Assembly: GCF_016650815.1 (NCBI RefSeq)
Contig: NZ_JAEKEZ010000006.1
Location: 441,501-505,500 of the forward strand
Source: Pseudomonas sp. TH31
Lineage (GTDB): Bacteria > Pseudomonadota > Gammaproteobacteria > Pseudomonadales > Pseudomonadaceae
DNA: 64,000 nt
Reading direction: 5' to 3'
This document shows, piece by piece, positions 9,770-18,416 of this stretch. The notes beneath the pieces are model-generated. The model was not told the DNA's origin. It worked only from the letters and a program-made list of their open reading frames with translations, and searched no databases. Positions within the stretch are counted from its first letter, which is position 1. Each line of letters begins with the position of its first letter. Made by a program: the position numbers and the translations under genes.

Positions 9770-10402
9770 TTACATCACCGCTTTGCGCAGCGTCGCCATG
9801 AACGCCGCAGCACCGATGAACAGCCCGGCAAACGTGCGGTTCATGCGTTTCTGCTGTTTGGGGGTGCGCAACAGTCGCAGCACTCGGGACGCCAGCCCGG
9901 TGTAGCCGGCCATGACGATCAGGTCGACACAGATCATCGTCGCACCGAGGATCAGGTACTGAGCCACCAACGGTGCGTGCGGGTCGATGAACTGCGGCAA
10001 CACCGCCAGCATGAACACCAACGCCTTGGGGTTGCTGATGTTCACCAGGAAACCACGGAATACCAGCGCCAGCGGCTTACCGATCTGGCGCACAGACGCC
10101 TCATCGCTCATGTCGCTGGGCAGCGCACGCCATTGCTTGACCGCGAGATAAACCAGATAAGCCACACCAAACCATTTGATCGCATAGAACGCGGTAGCCG
10201 AAGCTGCGAGGATCGCACCGACACCGGCCGCTACAATCGCAATCTGCAACGCCAGGCCCAGTTGCAAGCCCAGGGCATTCCAGTAGCCGCGCCAGAAACC
10301 GTAGCGCAGGCCGCTGGACATCGACGCAATCGCGCCGGCACCGGGAGACAGACTGATCACCCAGCAGGCAGCAAAAAACGCCAGCCATGTTTGAAGCACC
10401 AT
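9770..10402 (-). CDS. LysE/RhtB family amino-acid exporter
   Basis: This is a 210-residue inner-membrane protein with about six hydrophobic segments. It has the LysE family pattern SLSPGAGAIASMSSGLRYGFW near the N-terminus and LVNISNPKALVFMLAVLPQF in the middle. Members export amino acids or homoserine lactones; the substrate here is unknown. ATG at 10402 is preferred over the upstream extension, which is polar and not conserved-looking. Inverted repeats lie on both sides, suggesting a single-gene unit. Confidence 0.92.
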   Translation of the reverse strand: MVLQTWLAFFAACWVISLSPGAGAIASMSSGLRYGFWRGYWNALGLQLGLALQIAIVAAGVGAILAASATAFYAIKWFGVAYLVYLAVKQWRALPSDMSDEASVRQIGKPLALVFRGFLVNISNPKALVFMLAVLPQFIDPHAPLVAQYLILGATMICVDLIVMAGYTGLASRVLRLLRTPKQQKRMNRTFAGLFIGAAAFMATLRKAVM

Positions 10403-10485
10403 CGCACACCTCGACTCAGACTCGTGACAGACGTCTAAACTAATGCGGCTTTGGCGCAATGACTACCGATTTTTGTCGGAGGGCC

Positions 10486-10564
10486 CTTTCGCGAGCAGGC
10501 TCGCTCCCACAGTAGATCGGTGGCGCTCACAAATCCCCTGGGGGAGCGAGCCTGCTCGCGAAAG
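10486..10564. repeat. REP-type inverted repeat (family B)
   Basis: Arms of 23-25 bases (CTTTCGCGAGCAGGCTCGCT and its reverse complement) surround a loop of about 31 bases. It lies just downstream of the MscS gene and upstream of the LysE gene. Confidence 0.9.
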
Positions 10565-10587
10565 CAATGTGTCAGGCAACAGAAGGC

Positions 10588-11169
10588 TTATTTTTCAAAC
10601 CCGCTCGAAGGAAACACATCACTCCCGCGCCAGCGTCGAACCGAGCGCTGGAAGAACAGGCTGTTAGGCACTTGCACCATCGCGCTGCCAGTTCCCGCCT
10701 CTTCAGCTTCGATCAACGTGGTGAAGAGCAAATTGATCGCTACCACCCGGCCTTTGACGCCGGGCTTGTCGAGGGTGTCCACCAACTCGACCACATCACC
10801 GATGCGGAACGGGCCGACAGTGAAGATCAGGATCGCGCACAGCAGATTGGAGAGCACGCTCCACATGGCGAAGAACGCCACCGCAGCCACCGCGACGAAC
10901 CCGGACAGCGCGGTCCAGAGCACCGTGGCCGAAACGCCGAGACGTTCCAGTACAAAAATCAGCGCGCTGCCCATGATCAGCCAGCGCAGACCACCACGCA
11001 GCGGCATCAGCAGTTGCGGCGGAAACGGGTAACGATCGCCCAGTCGGGTCAGGCCTTTGGCGACGAAGCGCTGGGCAAAATACCCGGCCAACAGGATCAG
11101 CAGGATTTGCACGCCGAGCCAGATCGGCTCGACCCACATCGCCGGCAGCGGCAGCTTGAAGGCGTCCAT
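10588..11169 (-). CDS. Small mechanosensitive channel (MscS family)
   Basis: This is a 193-residue protein with three membrane segments and the MscS pore/beta-domain pattern: ALSGFVAVAAVAFFAMWSVLSNLLCA followed by GPFRIGDVVELVD and VPNSLFFQRSVRRW. MscS channels open under membrane tension and protect against osmotic downshock. It is shorter than E. coli MscS because the C-terminal domain is missing. The start codon overlaps the stop of yheS by one base (TGATG), so the two are translationally coupled. Confidence 0.9.
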   Translation of the reverse strand: MDAFKLPLPAMWVEPIWLGVQILLILLAGYFAQRFVAKGLTRLGDRYPFPPQLLMPLRGGLRWLIMGSALIFVLERLGVSATVLWTALSGFVAVAAVAFFAMWSVLSNLLCAILIFTVGPFRIGDVVELVDTLDKPGVKGRVVAINLLFTTLIEAEEAGTGSAMVQVPNSLFFQRSVRRWRGSDVFPSSGFEK

Positions 11170-13079
11170 CAGGACAGCGCCTCCAGCTCCGCCTGCATGC
11201 TTTCCAGCAGTTCCAGGGCTTCCATCCAGGATTCTTCCAGTTGCGCTTCACGCACCTTCAGCTTGGCCTGTTCGGCCAGCAGATCACGCAATTCGTTCTT
11301 GCGCGCCGGCTCATAAATATCGCTGTCGCCGAGGCTGGCATCGATCTTCGCCAGCTTCTCGTGCAGCTTGCCCAGCTCGGCTTCGAGCTTGTCGGCTTCA
11401 CGCTTGTGCGGCGCCAGTTGCTGACGCAACGCAGCGGCAGCCTGGCGCTGAGCCTTCTTGTCGGTCTTGTCCGGGTTCACCGGCGTGTTGCTGACCGGGG
11501 CGTTGCGCTGGCGATACTCCACCAGCCAACGGGTGTAGTCCTCCAGATCGCCGTCGAACTCTTCGACTTTGCCGTCCGCCACCAGATAGAAGTTGTCGGT
11601 AGTGCTTTTGAGCAAATGACGATCGTGGGAGACCACCAGTACCGCACCGCTGAATTCCTGCAACGCCATGGTCAGCGCCAGGCGCATTTCCAGGTCCAGG
11701 TGGTTGGTCGGTTCGTCGAGCAGCAACAGGTTCGGCCGCCCCCAGGCGATCAACGCCAACGCCAGACGGGCCTTCTCGCCACCGGAGAAGTTCAGCACCG
11801 GCTCATCGATACGCGCACCGCGGAAGTCGAAACCGCCGAGGAAGTCGCGCAAGGTCTGCTCGCGCTCGGTCGGCGCCAGGCGCTGCATGTGCAGCAGCGG
11901 GCTGGCTTTGGAGTCCAGAGAATCGAGCTGATGCTGGGCGAAGTAGCCGACCACGGTGTTCTCGCCACGGGTCAGGCGACCGGACAAGGGCTCGAGCTCA
12001 CCGGCGAGGTTTTTGATCAGGGTCGATTTACCGGCACCGTTGGGGCCGAGCAAACCGATGCGCGCGCCGGGGGTCAGTTGCAGCTTGACCTTCTCCAGCA
12101 CGGCTCGTTCGCCATAACCCAGGCGAGCATCGGAGATATCAATCAACGGGCTGGATATTTTGTGCGATTCGCGAAAAACGAAGTCGAACGGCGAATCGAC
12201 GTGAGCGGCGGACAGCTCTTCCATCCGCTCCAGCGCCTTGATCCGGCTCTGGGCCTGACGGGCCTTGGTGGCCTGGGCCTTGAAGCGGGCGATGTAGCTT
12301 TCCATGTGCGCGCGTTGCGCCTGCTGCTTCTCGTAGGCCTGCTGTTGCTGGGCCAGGCGTTCGGCACGGGCGCGTTCGAAGGCGCTATAGCCGCCGCGGT
12401 ACAGGGTGATCTTGCGCTGATCGACGTGGGCCACGTGATCGACCACGGCGTCGAGGAAGTCCCGGTCGTGGGAGATCAGCATCAACGTGCCGGGATAGCT
12501 CTTGAGCCAGTCTTCGAGCCAGATGATGGCGTCGAGGTCCAAGTGGTTGGTCGGTTCGTCGAGCAGCAGCAGGTCCGAGGGGCACATCAATGCCTGCGCC
12601 AGGTTCAGACGCATCCGCCAGCCACCGGAGAAATCGCCGACCTGACGATCCATCTGATCGTTGGTGAAGCCCAAACCGGCCAGCAGCTTGCGCGCCCGGG
12701 CGTCGGCGGTGTAACCATCGGCGCTGTCGAGTTCGGCGTGCAGGCGCGCCTGGGCGGCACCGTCATGGGCTGCTTCGGCGGCGGCGAGGTCGCGTTGCAC
12801 CTCACGCAGGCGCAGGTCGCCATCGAGCACGTAGTCGACCGCGATGCGATCGAGGGTGTCGATCTCCTGGCGCATGTGGGCGATACGCCAGTCGCCCGGC
12901 AGCAAGCAGTCGCCCGAGTCCGGGTGCAGGTCACCCAGGAGCAAGGCGAACAGGCTCGATTTGCCGGCGCCGTTGGCACCGATGAGGCCGGCTTTGTGGC
13001 CGGCGTGCAGGGTCAGCTCGGCGTCTTCTAGCAGACGTTGCGGGCCACGCTGTAAAGTCAGGTTCTGAAGTCGAATCAT
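11169..13079 (-). CDS. yheS: ABC-F ATPase YheS
   Basis: This is a 636-residue soluble protein with two ABC ATPase domains and no membrane segment. The first domain has Walker A GANGAGKSS and signature SGGWRM; the second has GPNGAGKST and SGGEKARLAL. The LLLLDEPTNHLDL Walker B region occurs in both. A basic linker lies between the domains and a coiled-coil tail at the C-terminus. ABC-F proteins act at the ribosomal E site to relieve stalled translation. The ATG at 13079 starts a normal ABC beta strand (MIRLQNLTLQRG). It is coupled to the downstream MscS gene. Confidence 0.94.
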   Translation of the reverse strand: MIRLQNLTLQRGPQRLLEDAELTLHAGHKAGLIGANGAGKSSLFALLLGDLHPDSGDCLLPGDWRIAHMRQEIDTLDRIAVDYVLDGDLRLREVQRDLAAAEAAHDGAAQARLHAELDSADGYTADARARKLLAGLGFTNDQMDRQVGDFSGGWRMRLNLAQALMCPSDLLLLDEPTNHLDLDAIIWLEDWLKSYPGTLMLISHDRDFLDAVVDHVAHVDQRKITLYRGGYSAFERARAERLAQQQQAYEKQQAQRAHMESYIARFKAQATKARQAQSRIKALERMEELSAAHVDSPFDFVFRESHKISSPLIDISDARLGYGERAVLEKVKLQLTPGARIGLLGPNGAGKSTLIKNLAGELEPLSGRLTRGENTVVGYFAQHQLDSLDSKASPLLHMQRLAPTEREQTLRDFLGGFDFRGARIDEPVLNFSGGEKARLALALIAWGRPNLLLLDEPTNHLDLEMRLALTMALQEFSGAVLVVSHDRHLLKSTTDNFYLVADGKVEEFDGDLEDYTRWLVEYRQRNAPVSNTPVNPDKTDKKAQRQAAAALRQQLAPHKREADKLEAELGKLHEKLAKIDASLGDSDIYEPARKNELRDLLAEQAKLKVREAQLEESWMEALELLESMQAELEALS

Positions 13080-13129
13080 AATGGCGGCGGAGTCTACCAG
13101 CTTCGCTCGCAACTGGCGCGAGTAGCACT

Positions 13130-13594
13130 ATGTCCTCTGACCTGTGGAGCTTTTCCCTTGGCACTTACGCCCGCCCCGGCGTTGAAAGCCTGTGCCTGCA
13201 ATTGCAGTCGGCGGGGGCAAATGTCTGCCTGCTGCTCTGTGGCCTATGGCTGGAACAACGGGGTGTGGGCTGCAGCGAGCAACGCTTGCAGCAACTTTTT
13301 CAGGTGGCCGGGCCTTGGGAGGTGAATGTCGTGCAACCGATGCGCACGTTACGCCAGCAATGGAAAGCTGCCGCCGCTGACGACGCCGAACTCAATGCGT
13401 TACGCGAGCAAATCAAGGCGCTGGAGCTGGAGGCCGAACGGCATCTGCTATTGCAACTGGAACGCACGGCCCAAGGCTGGCCGCAAGGTGAGGTGACCGA
13501 ACCATCGGCCTGGCTGGAAGGTGTGGCGGCTGGCGCCGCCAACCTGGACCGCGACGCGCTGCTTCAGCTGCGCGTCGCGGTAAGCGGCACTTAG
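13130..13594 (+). CDS. TIGR02444 family protein
   Basis: This 154-residue cytosolic protein begins SSDLWSFSLGTYARPGVESLCLQLQ, the hallmark of family TIGR02444, which has no assigned function. The second half is helical and charged, possibly coiled coil (residues about 85-115). It is transcribed divergently from yheS across a 50-base gap and ends with a 4-base overlap with the convergent algP gene. In other pseudomonads it keeps this position between yheS and algP. Confidence 0.9.
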   Translation: MSSDLWSFSLGTYARPGVESLCLQLQSAGANVCLLLCGLWLEQRGVGCSEQRLQQLFQVAGPWEVNVVQPMRTLRQQWKAAAADDAELNALREQIKALELEAERHLLLQLERTAQGWPQGEVTEPSAWLEGVAAGAANLDRDALLQLRVAVSGT

Positions 13595-14691
13595 GAAGCG
13601 CTGGTTGGGGTGGTTGCAGTGCTCGACGTCGTTGCCGGGGTTGGCGCAGCGGTGGCTGTCGAGGTAGTTGCGGCCGGAGCAGACGATGCTGCAGAAGCCG
13701 GGGTAGCAGGCTTGGCGACTGGCGCGGCAGCCGGTTTGGCGGCGACTGGTTTTTTCACTGCTGGTTTCGCAGCCGGTTTTGCAGCAGCAGGTTTTGCAGC
13801 CGGTTTTGCAGCAGCAGGTTTCGCAGCCGGTTTCGCAGCCACTGGCTTCGCAGCGGGCTTGGCGGCGCTGGCGGTAGCCGGTTTTGCAGCAGCCGTTTTA
13901 GCAACCGGCTTGGCGGCTGGTTTGGCGGCCGCCGTTTTGGCCGCTGGTTTTGCTGCAGGCTTGGCCGGTGCTTTTGCAGCAACCGGTTTGGCAGCGGTTT
14001 TAGCCGCAACTGGCTTGGCGGCCGGTTTGGCAGCGGGTTTTGCAGCAGCGGTTTTAGCCGCTGGTTTAGCGGCTGGTTTTGCAGCGGCAGTTTTTGCAGC
14101 AGCCGGTTTGGCAGCCGTTGCTTTAGCCGCGGGTTTCGCAGCGCTGGCAGCGACCGGTTTTTTTGCTGCAGGTTTTGCTGCGGCTTTGGCCGGCGCTTTG
14201 GCAACCGGTTTGGCGGCAGGCTTGGCGGCTGCTTTTGCAGCAACCGGTTTGGCAGCGGCTTTCTTGGCAGGTGCCGCAGCTGGCTTGGCCGAACGCAGGG
14301 ACAACGCCTTGCTGACAGCCTCTTGTACGCGACCGACGCCCTGGGCCAATTTCAGGCTTTCTTGAGCATCACGCTTGAGTTGCAGAATGTAGCCGCGGGT
14401 CTCGGACTGACGATCCTTCAAAGCATCGAGCAGGTCTTCGAGCTGCTTCACTCCGTCCTTGGCCTTGGCTTGTGCCTTGGCTTTGCCGGCCGAAGCAGCG
14501 TCCTGCAATTTGGTACGGGATTTGTGCAGTTTTTCTTGCGCTTTTCCGCGCTGCTTTTCCAGTTTGGCGAGCAGTTTTTCAGCATCAGCCAAGGCTTGGG
14601 AACAAGCGGTTTCCAAATGCTCGAGCAGGCTGCCCGAAAGTTGTTGGAGTAAGTGCAACGGAGTATTTACAGGCTTCTTGGTGGCCGACAT
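13591..14691 (-). CDS. algP: AlgP histone H1-like regulatory protein
   Basis: This is a 366-residue protein. The first ~130 residues form a helical domain (HLLQQLSGSLLEHLETACSQ). The rest, to about residue 330, is a lysine/alanine/proline low-complexity tail built from dozens of KPAA or AAKPA units, ending in a Thr/Ala/Ser-rich tip. AlgP (AlgR3) is a histone-like factor described as affecting algD transcription and alginate synthesis in P. aeruginosa. The repeat length varies between strains and is prone to slippage. It lies near algQ, its usual neighbour. Confidence 0.93.
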   Translation of the reverse strand: MSATKKPVNTPLHLLQQLSGSLLEHLETACSQALADAEKLLAKLEKQRGKAQEKLHKSRTKLQDAASAGKAKAQAKAKDGVKQLEDLLDALKDRQSETRGYILQLKRDAQESLKLAQGVGRVQEAVSKALSLRSAKPAAAPAKKAAAKPVAAKAAAKPAAKPVAKAPAKAAAKPAAKKPVAASAAKPAAKATAAKPAAAKTAAAKPAAKPAAKTAAAKPAAKPAAKPVAAKTAAKPVAAKAPAKPAAKPAAKTAAAKPAAKPVAKTAAAKPATASAAKPAAKPVAAKPAAKPAAAKPAAKPAAAKPAAKPAVKKPVAAKPAAAPVAKPATPASAASSAPAATTSTATAAPTPATTSSTATTPTSAS

Positions 14692-14883
14692 GGTTTACCT
14701 CCTGGCTGACGTGAATGCGGCTCATACTAGACCTCTGCTGACACCGCCGCTAGGTCATGTTGACAGTATCGAAAGCGTGGCGTTGCAGCGGATTGAAAAT
14801 GTTCTGCGTCTGCGTAAAAGCAGTTCACCGTTTAACCCATTCTCGCTGGCATAATCCCCCGCATCTGAGGTCGGAGAGTACCC

Positions 14884-15549
14884 ATGCCGCGCTACCTTTT
14901 TTTATCCCTGCTCGTGTGTTTTTCCACCGTTCAAGCCGCCGAAAAAACCGCTGAAAATGATGCTCACGATCTCGCTTACAGCTTGGGTGCAAGTCTGGGC
15001 GAACGCTTGCGCCAGGAGGTTCCCGACCTGCAACTTCAGGCGCTGGTCGATGGCTTGCAGCAAGCCTATCAGGGCAAACCCCTGGCACTGAAGGACGCGC
15101 AGATCGAACAGATTCTTGCCGACCACGAAGCCCAGATCGCCTTGCAACCGGCCGCGCCACAAAGCGAAGAAGCCCTGGAAAAAGAGCAACGCTTTCTCAC
15201 CGAAGAAAAAGCCAGGCCCGGGGTTCATGAATTGGCCGATGGTGTGTTGATGACAGAACTGGCGCCAGGCACCGGCGCGAAGGCAGGTCCGAATGGCAAG
15301 GTTCAAGTCTTGTACATCGGTCGATTGCCTGACGGCACGGTGTTCGATCAGAACAGTCAACCGCAGTGGTTCAGTCTCGACAGCGTGATCACTGGCTGGC
15401 GCAGCTCGCTGCAAAATATGCCGGTGGGGGCAAAATGGCGCCTGGTGATTCCATCGGCCCAGGCCTATGGCGCCGACGGTGCCGGCGATCTGATCGCACC
15501 GTTCACCCCGCTGGTATTCGAAGTCGAATTACGCGGCGCCACCAGCTGA
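14884..15549 (+). CDS. FKBP-type peptidyl-prolyl cis-trans isomerase, exported
   Basis: This 221-residue protein has a signal peptide (MPRYLFLSLLVCFSTVQA), an N-terminal dimerisation helix region (about 25-110) as in Mip/FkpA, and a C-terminal FKBP domain. The FKBP motifs are VQVLYIGRLPDGTVFD, GWRSSLQNMPVGAKWRLVIP, AYG and PLVFEVEL. It should catalyse prolyl isomerisation in the periplasm. One of the aromatic residues usual in the active site appears replaced (FSLDSVITGW). It sits between algP and algQ as in P. aeruginosa and is followed by a terminator. Confidence 0.92.
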   Translation: MPRYLFLSLLVCFSTVQAAEKTAENDAHDLAYSLGASLGERLRQEVPDLQLQALVDGLQQAYQGKPLALKDAQIEQILADHEAQIALQPAAPQSEEALEKEQRFLTEEKARPGVHELADGVLMTELAPGTGAKAGPNGKVQVLYIGRLPDGTVFDQNSQPQWFSLDSVITGWRSSLQNMPVGAKWRLVIPSAQAYGADGAGDLIAPFTPLVFEVELRGATS

Positions 15550-15560
15550 TAGCACAAACG

Positions 15561-15590
15561 AAAAACGGCGCGCAAAGCGCACCGTTTTTT
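15561..15590 (+). terminator. Rho-independent terminator after the FKBP gene
   Basis: A GC-rich stem (ACGGCGCGC / GCGCACCGT) with a 3-base loop is followed by six T residues. It starts 12 bases after the isomerase stop codon. A-rich bases on the other side may let it serve algQ as well. Confidence 0.85.
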
Positions 15591-15610
15591 AGCGTGTTGC
15601 CGGAAAGGGT

Positions 15611-16069
15611 TCAGGCCTGAACCGAATCCTCTTCCTTGTGAGCGGTGTGCAGCACTTCGATCAGGCAATCTTCCAGCTCGAAGCGTTCGTGCAGCAGGCC
15701 ACCCAGTTCCTTGAATCTCTCGGCTACGCACTGGCCTGCATCACACAGGTCGTTGAACGCCAGCAGCTTCTCGGTGATGACGTCGATGCGCGGATAGATC
15801 GTCTCGGCCAACTCCAGGCCACGAGTGTCACCAAAGGCCTTGGCTTCACCGGTGAGCTGTTCGTAGATTTCGAAATGCCCCGCCGATACGTAGTCGACCA
15901 GCACCCCGCAGAATTCCTGCAACGGCTTGCGGTTCTCGCCCAGAGCCTCAGGCTTGGCGCCGAGAGCATCATAGGCCCAAACCAGTTCGTGACGCTCCTG
16001 CAACCAGCGGTCGATCAGCAGATGCACTCCACCCCAGCGTTCCTGAGCATTCTGACAACTTTCGAGCAT
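15611..16069 (-). CDS. algQ: Anti-RNA polymerase sigma-70 factor AlgQ/Rsd
   Basis: This 152-residue, helical, acidic cytosolic protein matches the Rsd/AlgQ family throughout ([60 protein letters not shown]). AlgQ binds region 4 of the housekeeping sigma factor. In Pseudomonas it modulates alginate and siderophore genes, and in E. coli it frees core polymerase for alternative sigma factors. It lies upstream of the FKBP gene and algP and downstream of dsbB, the standard arrangement. Confidence 0.95.
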   Translation of the reverse strand: MLESCQNAQERWGGVHLLIDRWLQERHELVWAYDALGAKPEALGENRKPLQEFCGVLVDYVSAGHFEIYEQLTGEAKAFGDTRGLELAETIYPRIDVITEKLLAFNDLCDAGQCVAERFKELGGLLHERFELEDCLIEVLHTAHKEEDSVQA

Positions 16070-16248
16070 GGCGATCTCTCTTCCCTATGTGGGTCATGCT
16101 GCTCTACACCTGCCGCACTCTTGAAGGGTCAAGGATCGGCCAGGCAGAGCGTCATCGAGCAACACAATTCCAACGACACGTGCGGGCCAGATTATGCCCG
16201 CACGACAATGGCTTCAAGGTACGCAGGAGATAAAGTTCATACAAGTGT

Positions 16249-16800
16249 TTAATCACCCGTCCCGACCCGGTGCGACGACTCGCCGCTGGGCGGTCCCTGA
16301 CAGGCGATCCAGACGTGGCGCAGCACCTGATAACTCCCCAGGATCAGCATCGCGACGAAGAACAGCAGACTCCATTCGGGGATGCTCAGATCAAATAAGG
16401 TCCACGAGATCTCGGCGCAGTCGTCAGCGCCCTTGAACAGCCCTTGTACGACGTAACCCCAGGGCATATTCCCGAACCAATCATCCAGATTGAACGAACA
16501 GAACGCGAGTTGTTGTTGCGGATCACTCTGCAACAGCACCTGCCGCCACGCCGCGACAGTCCCACCCAGACTGGCGGACAAACCCAACAACCAATAGACG
16601 AAAGAACCGAATCGCCGCGGACCATGAACCGAAGCCACCAGGCAAACAACCATGAGCAACGCCAGGCAACCGCGCTGCAATAAACACAGCCCGCAGGGTT
16701 TGAGCCCGACCACATATTCGAGGTAACAGGAAACGCCCAAGGCCAGGGCACCTGCAGTGAAAGCCAAGAAAAACAAGGAGCGTGTGCAGGCCAATGACAT
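16249..16800 (-). CDS. dsbB: Disulfide bond formation protein B
   Basis: This 183-residue inner-membrane protein has four hydrophobic helices and the two periplasmic cysteine pairs of DsbB: Cys36-Gly-Leu-Cys39 (LKPCGLC) and Cys101/Cys128 in the second loop. DsbB reoxidises DsbA and passes electrons to quinones. Pseudomonads usually carry two paralogues; by position next to algQ this corresponds to the copy called dsbH or dsbB1. The Arg before CLALL in the first cytoplasmic loop is present, as in active enzymes. Confidence 0.93.
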   Translation of the reverse strand: MSLACTRSLFFLAFTAGALALGVSCYLEYVVGLKPCGLCLLQRGCLALLMVVCLVASVHGPRRFGSFVYWLLGLSASLGGTVAAWRQVLLQSDPQQQLAFCSFNLDDWFGNMPWGYVVQGLFKGADDCAEISWTLFDLSIPEWSLLFFVAMLILGSYQVLRHVWIACQGPPSGESSHRVGTGD

Positions 16801-17017
16801 GGCTAATCCGTAACAGTAGAGACAGGCGGTTACGGTAGAGGAAAGCGCGCCAGCCTTTCAAGGCAGGCCGGCACGGACACTTCACCAGAGGTGTAGGGAA
16901 TTCCCGACAGAGTAGAGAGGATAAGATGCAATCCTATGTAGGACGCTTCCGATACAAGTCTACAAAGGTAAACATTCGGCGAAATCCGTCGACGGGTTCG
17001 CGACTTAAACAACGCTC
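16801..17017. other. Non-coding stretch upstream of dsbB
   Basis: I saw no gene here. The region should hold the dsbB promoter. It continues into an inverted repeat that fills most of the remaining gap to hemY. Confidence 0.45.
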
Positions 17018-17165
17018 TGTAGCAGCTGCCGAGCCTGCGAGGCTGCGTTCGGCTGCGCAGCAGTCGTGAAACCTGAGTACGCAGTTTGCCTGACATACCG
17101 TGCTGCCTGATTTCACGACTGCTTCGCAGCCGAACGCAGCCTCGCAAGCTCGGCAGCTGCTACAA
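17018..17165. repeat. Long inverted repeat (family C)
   Basis: The left arm at 17018-17071 starts TGTAGCAGCTGCCGAGCCTG and the right arm at 17112-17165 is its near-perfect reverse complement, giving stems of over 50 bases. It lies directly downstream of hemY and probably ends the hem operon transcript. Confidence 0.9.
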
Positions 17166-17177
17166 GTGACGGTCGGA

Positions 17178-18416
17178 TCAGGCGCGAACCGCTACCGGCA
17201 GCGGTGCCGCCAGCAGGCGCTCGTCCAGCAGGCCAAGGCCTTCCTGGAACAGTTGGTTGCTGCGCTCGGTATCGCCCAACTGCGCCAGCAACCTGGCCAG
17301 CTCCGCACAGGCTTCCGGGTTGCGCTGCAGGCGCAGGCTGCTTTCCAGATAGTCCCGGGCCTTGCCCCACAGACTGCTTTGCAGGCACAGACGGCCCAGG
17401 GTCAGCAGCAGACTCGGGTCGGCCGGGTGATCCTTGAGCCAGCCCTCGGCAGTTTGCAACTGCCGCGCCGGATCGCTGCCGCGTACCAGCCCGTAAAGAC
17501 GAGCCAGATGACTGTCATAGTTGCGCTTGAGTGCCGCACGCAGGATTTCTTCAGCCTCGACCTGGGCACCTAATTGGCGCAGTTGTTCGGCATAGGCCAG
17601 CACCAGTTGCGGTTCCTGACGCTGGCCGTTGGTGAGCTGTTTCCAGGCGCGAGTGAGCGACTGCAACCCGACCGTGCCATCTTCTTCTCCACGCGCCGCA
17701 AGGCTGAGGTTTTGGCCCCAGGCCCGACGCTCCAGCTCAGCCAGTTCGGCGACAGGCAGGACTTTGTCCTTGCGCAACTCCGGCAGCAGGCGAATGACCG
17801 CCGACCAGTCGCCCCGCTGCTGATGCAGGCGCTGTAGCTGACGCAGAGTCTGCACGTTGTGCGGGTGACGCTCGTGCATGGCTTCCAGGGTCGCCAGGGC
17901 GCCTTCGGTATCACCACGATCGGTCTGCAATTGCGCGTGACTCAAGGCAATCGCCAACTCGGCCTGGGGCTGGCGCTCAAGGGCGCGCTCCAACAGGTTG
18001 TCGCATTCCTCGTAGTGACCTTGTTCGTTGGCGGCACGTGCCGCACCGAGGTAGTACAGCAGTGGCTGACGCTCGGCTTCTGCAGCCCGGTACAGATGGC
18101 GCTGGGCACTGGCCCAGCGACCTTCGGCGAGGTCCAGCTGGCCATGCTCGATGGCGACTTGCACCCGGCGGCTGCGATTGCGACGGGACCACGGATTGAC
18201 CACGCCGCTGGAAGTCGTCACCAACTCGATCAACGCCTTGATACCCCAAAACACCAGCCAGAGCACGGCCAGCAAGGCCAGGGTCGCCCACAGGCTCGAC
18301 TCGTAACGGAAGCTCTTGTAGGCGATCAATACGTAGCCCGAGTGCTCGGCAATCGCCAGCCCCAGCACCCCGGCGGCGGCGATGACCAGAAACAGGATCA
18401 CATAGAGGCGTTTCAT
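17178..18416 (-). CDS. hemY: HemY, tetratricopeptide inner-membrane protein of the hem operon
   Basis: This 412-residue protein has two N-terminal membrane helices (about 3-25 and 40-60), followed by a cytoplasmic region of tetratricopeptide-like repeats (GRWASAQRHLYRAAEAERQP; DNLLERALERQPQAELAIAL). It matches the proteobacterial HemY protein, which is different from Bacillus HemY protoporphyrinogen oxidase. It is thought to scaffold or regulate late haem synthesis, but it has no proven enzymatic role. Its start overlaps the end of hemX by 4 bases. Confidence 0.93.
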   Translation of the reverse strand: MKRLYVILFLVIAAAGVLGLAIAEHSGYVLIAYKSFRYESSLWATLALLAVLWLVFWGIKALIELVTTSSGVVNPWSRRNRSRRVQVAIEHGQLDLAEGRWASAQRHLYRAAEAERQPLLYYLGAARAANEQGHYEECDNLLERALERQPQAELAIALSHAQLQTDRGDTEGALATLEAMHERHPHNVQTLRQLQRLHQQRGDWSAVIRLLPELRKDKVLPVAELAELERRAWGQNLSLAARGEEDGTVGLQSLTRAWKQLTNGQRQEPQLVLAYAEQLRQLGAQVEAEEILRAALKRNYDSHLARLYGLVRGSDPARQLQTAEGWLKDHPADPSLLLTLGRLCLQSSLWGKARDYLESSLRLQRNPEACAELARLLAQLGDTERSNQLFQEGLGLLDERLLAAPLPVAVRA

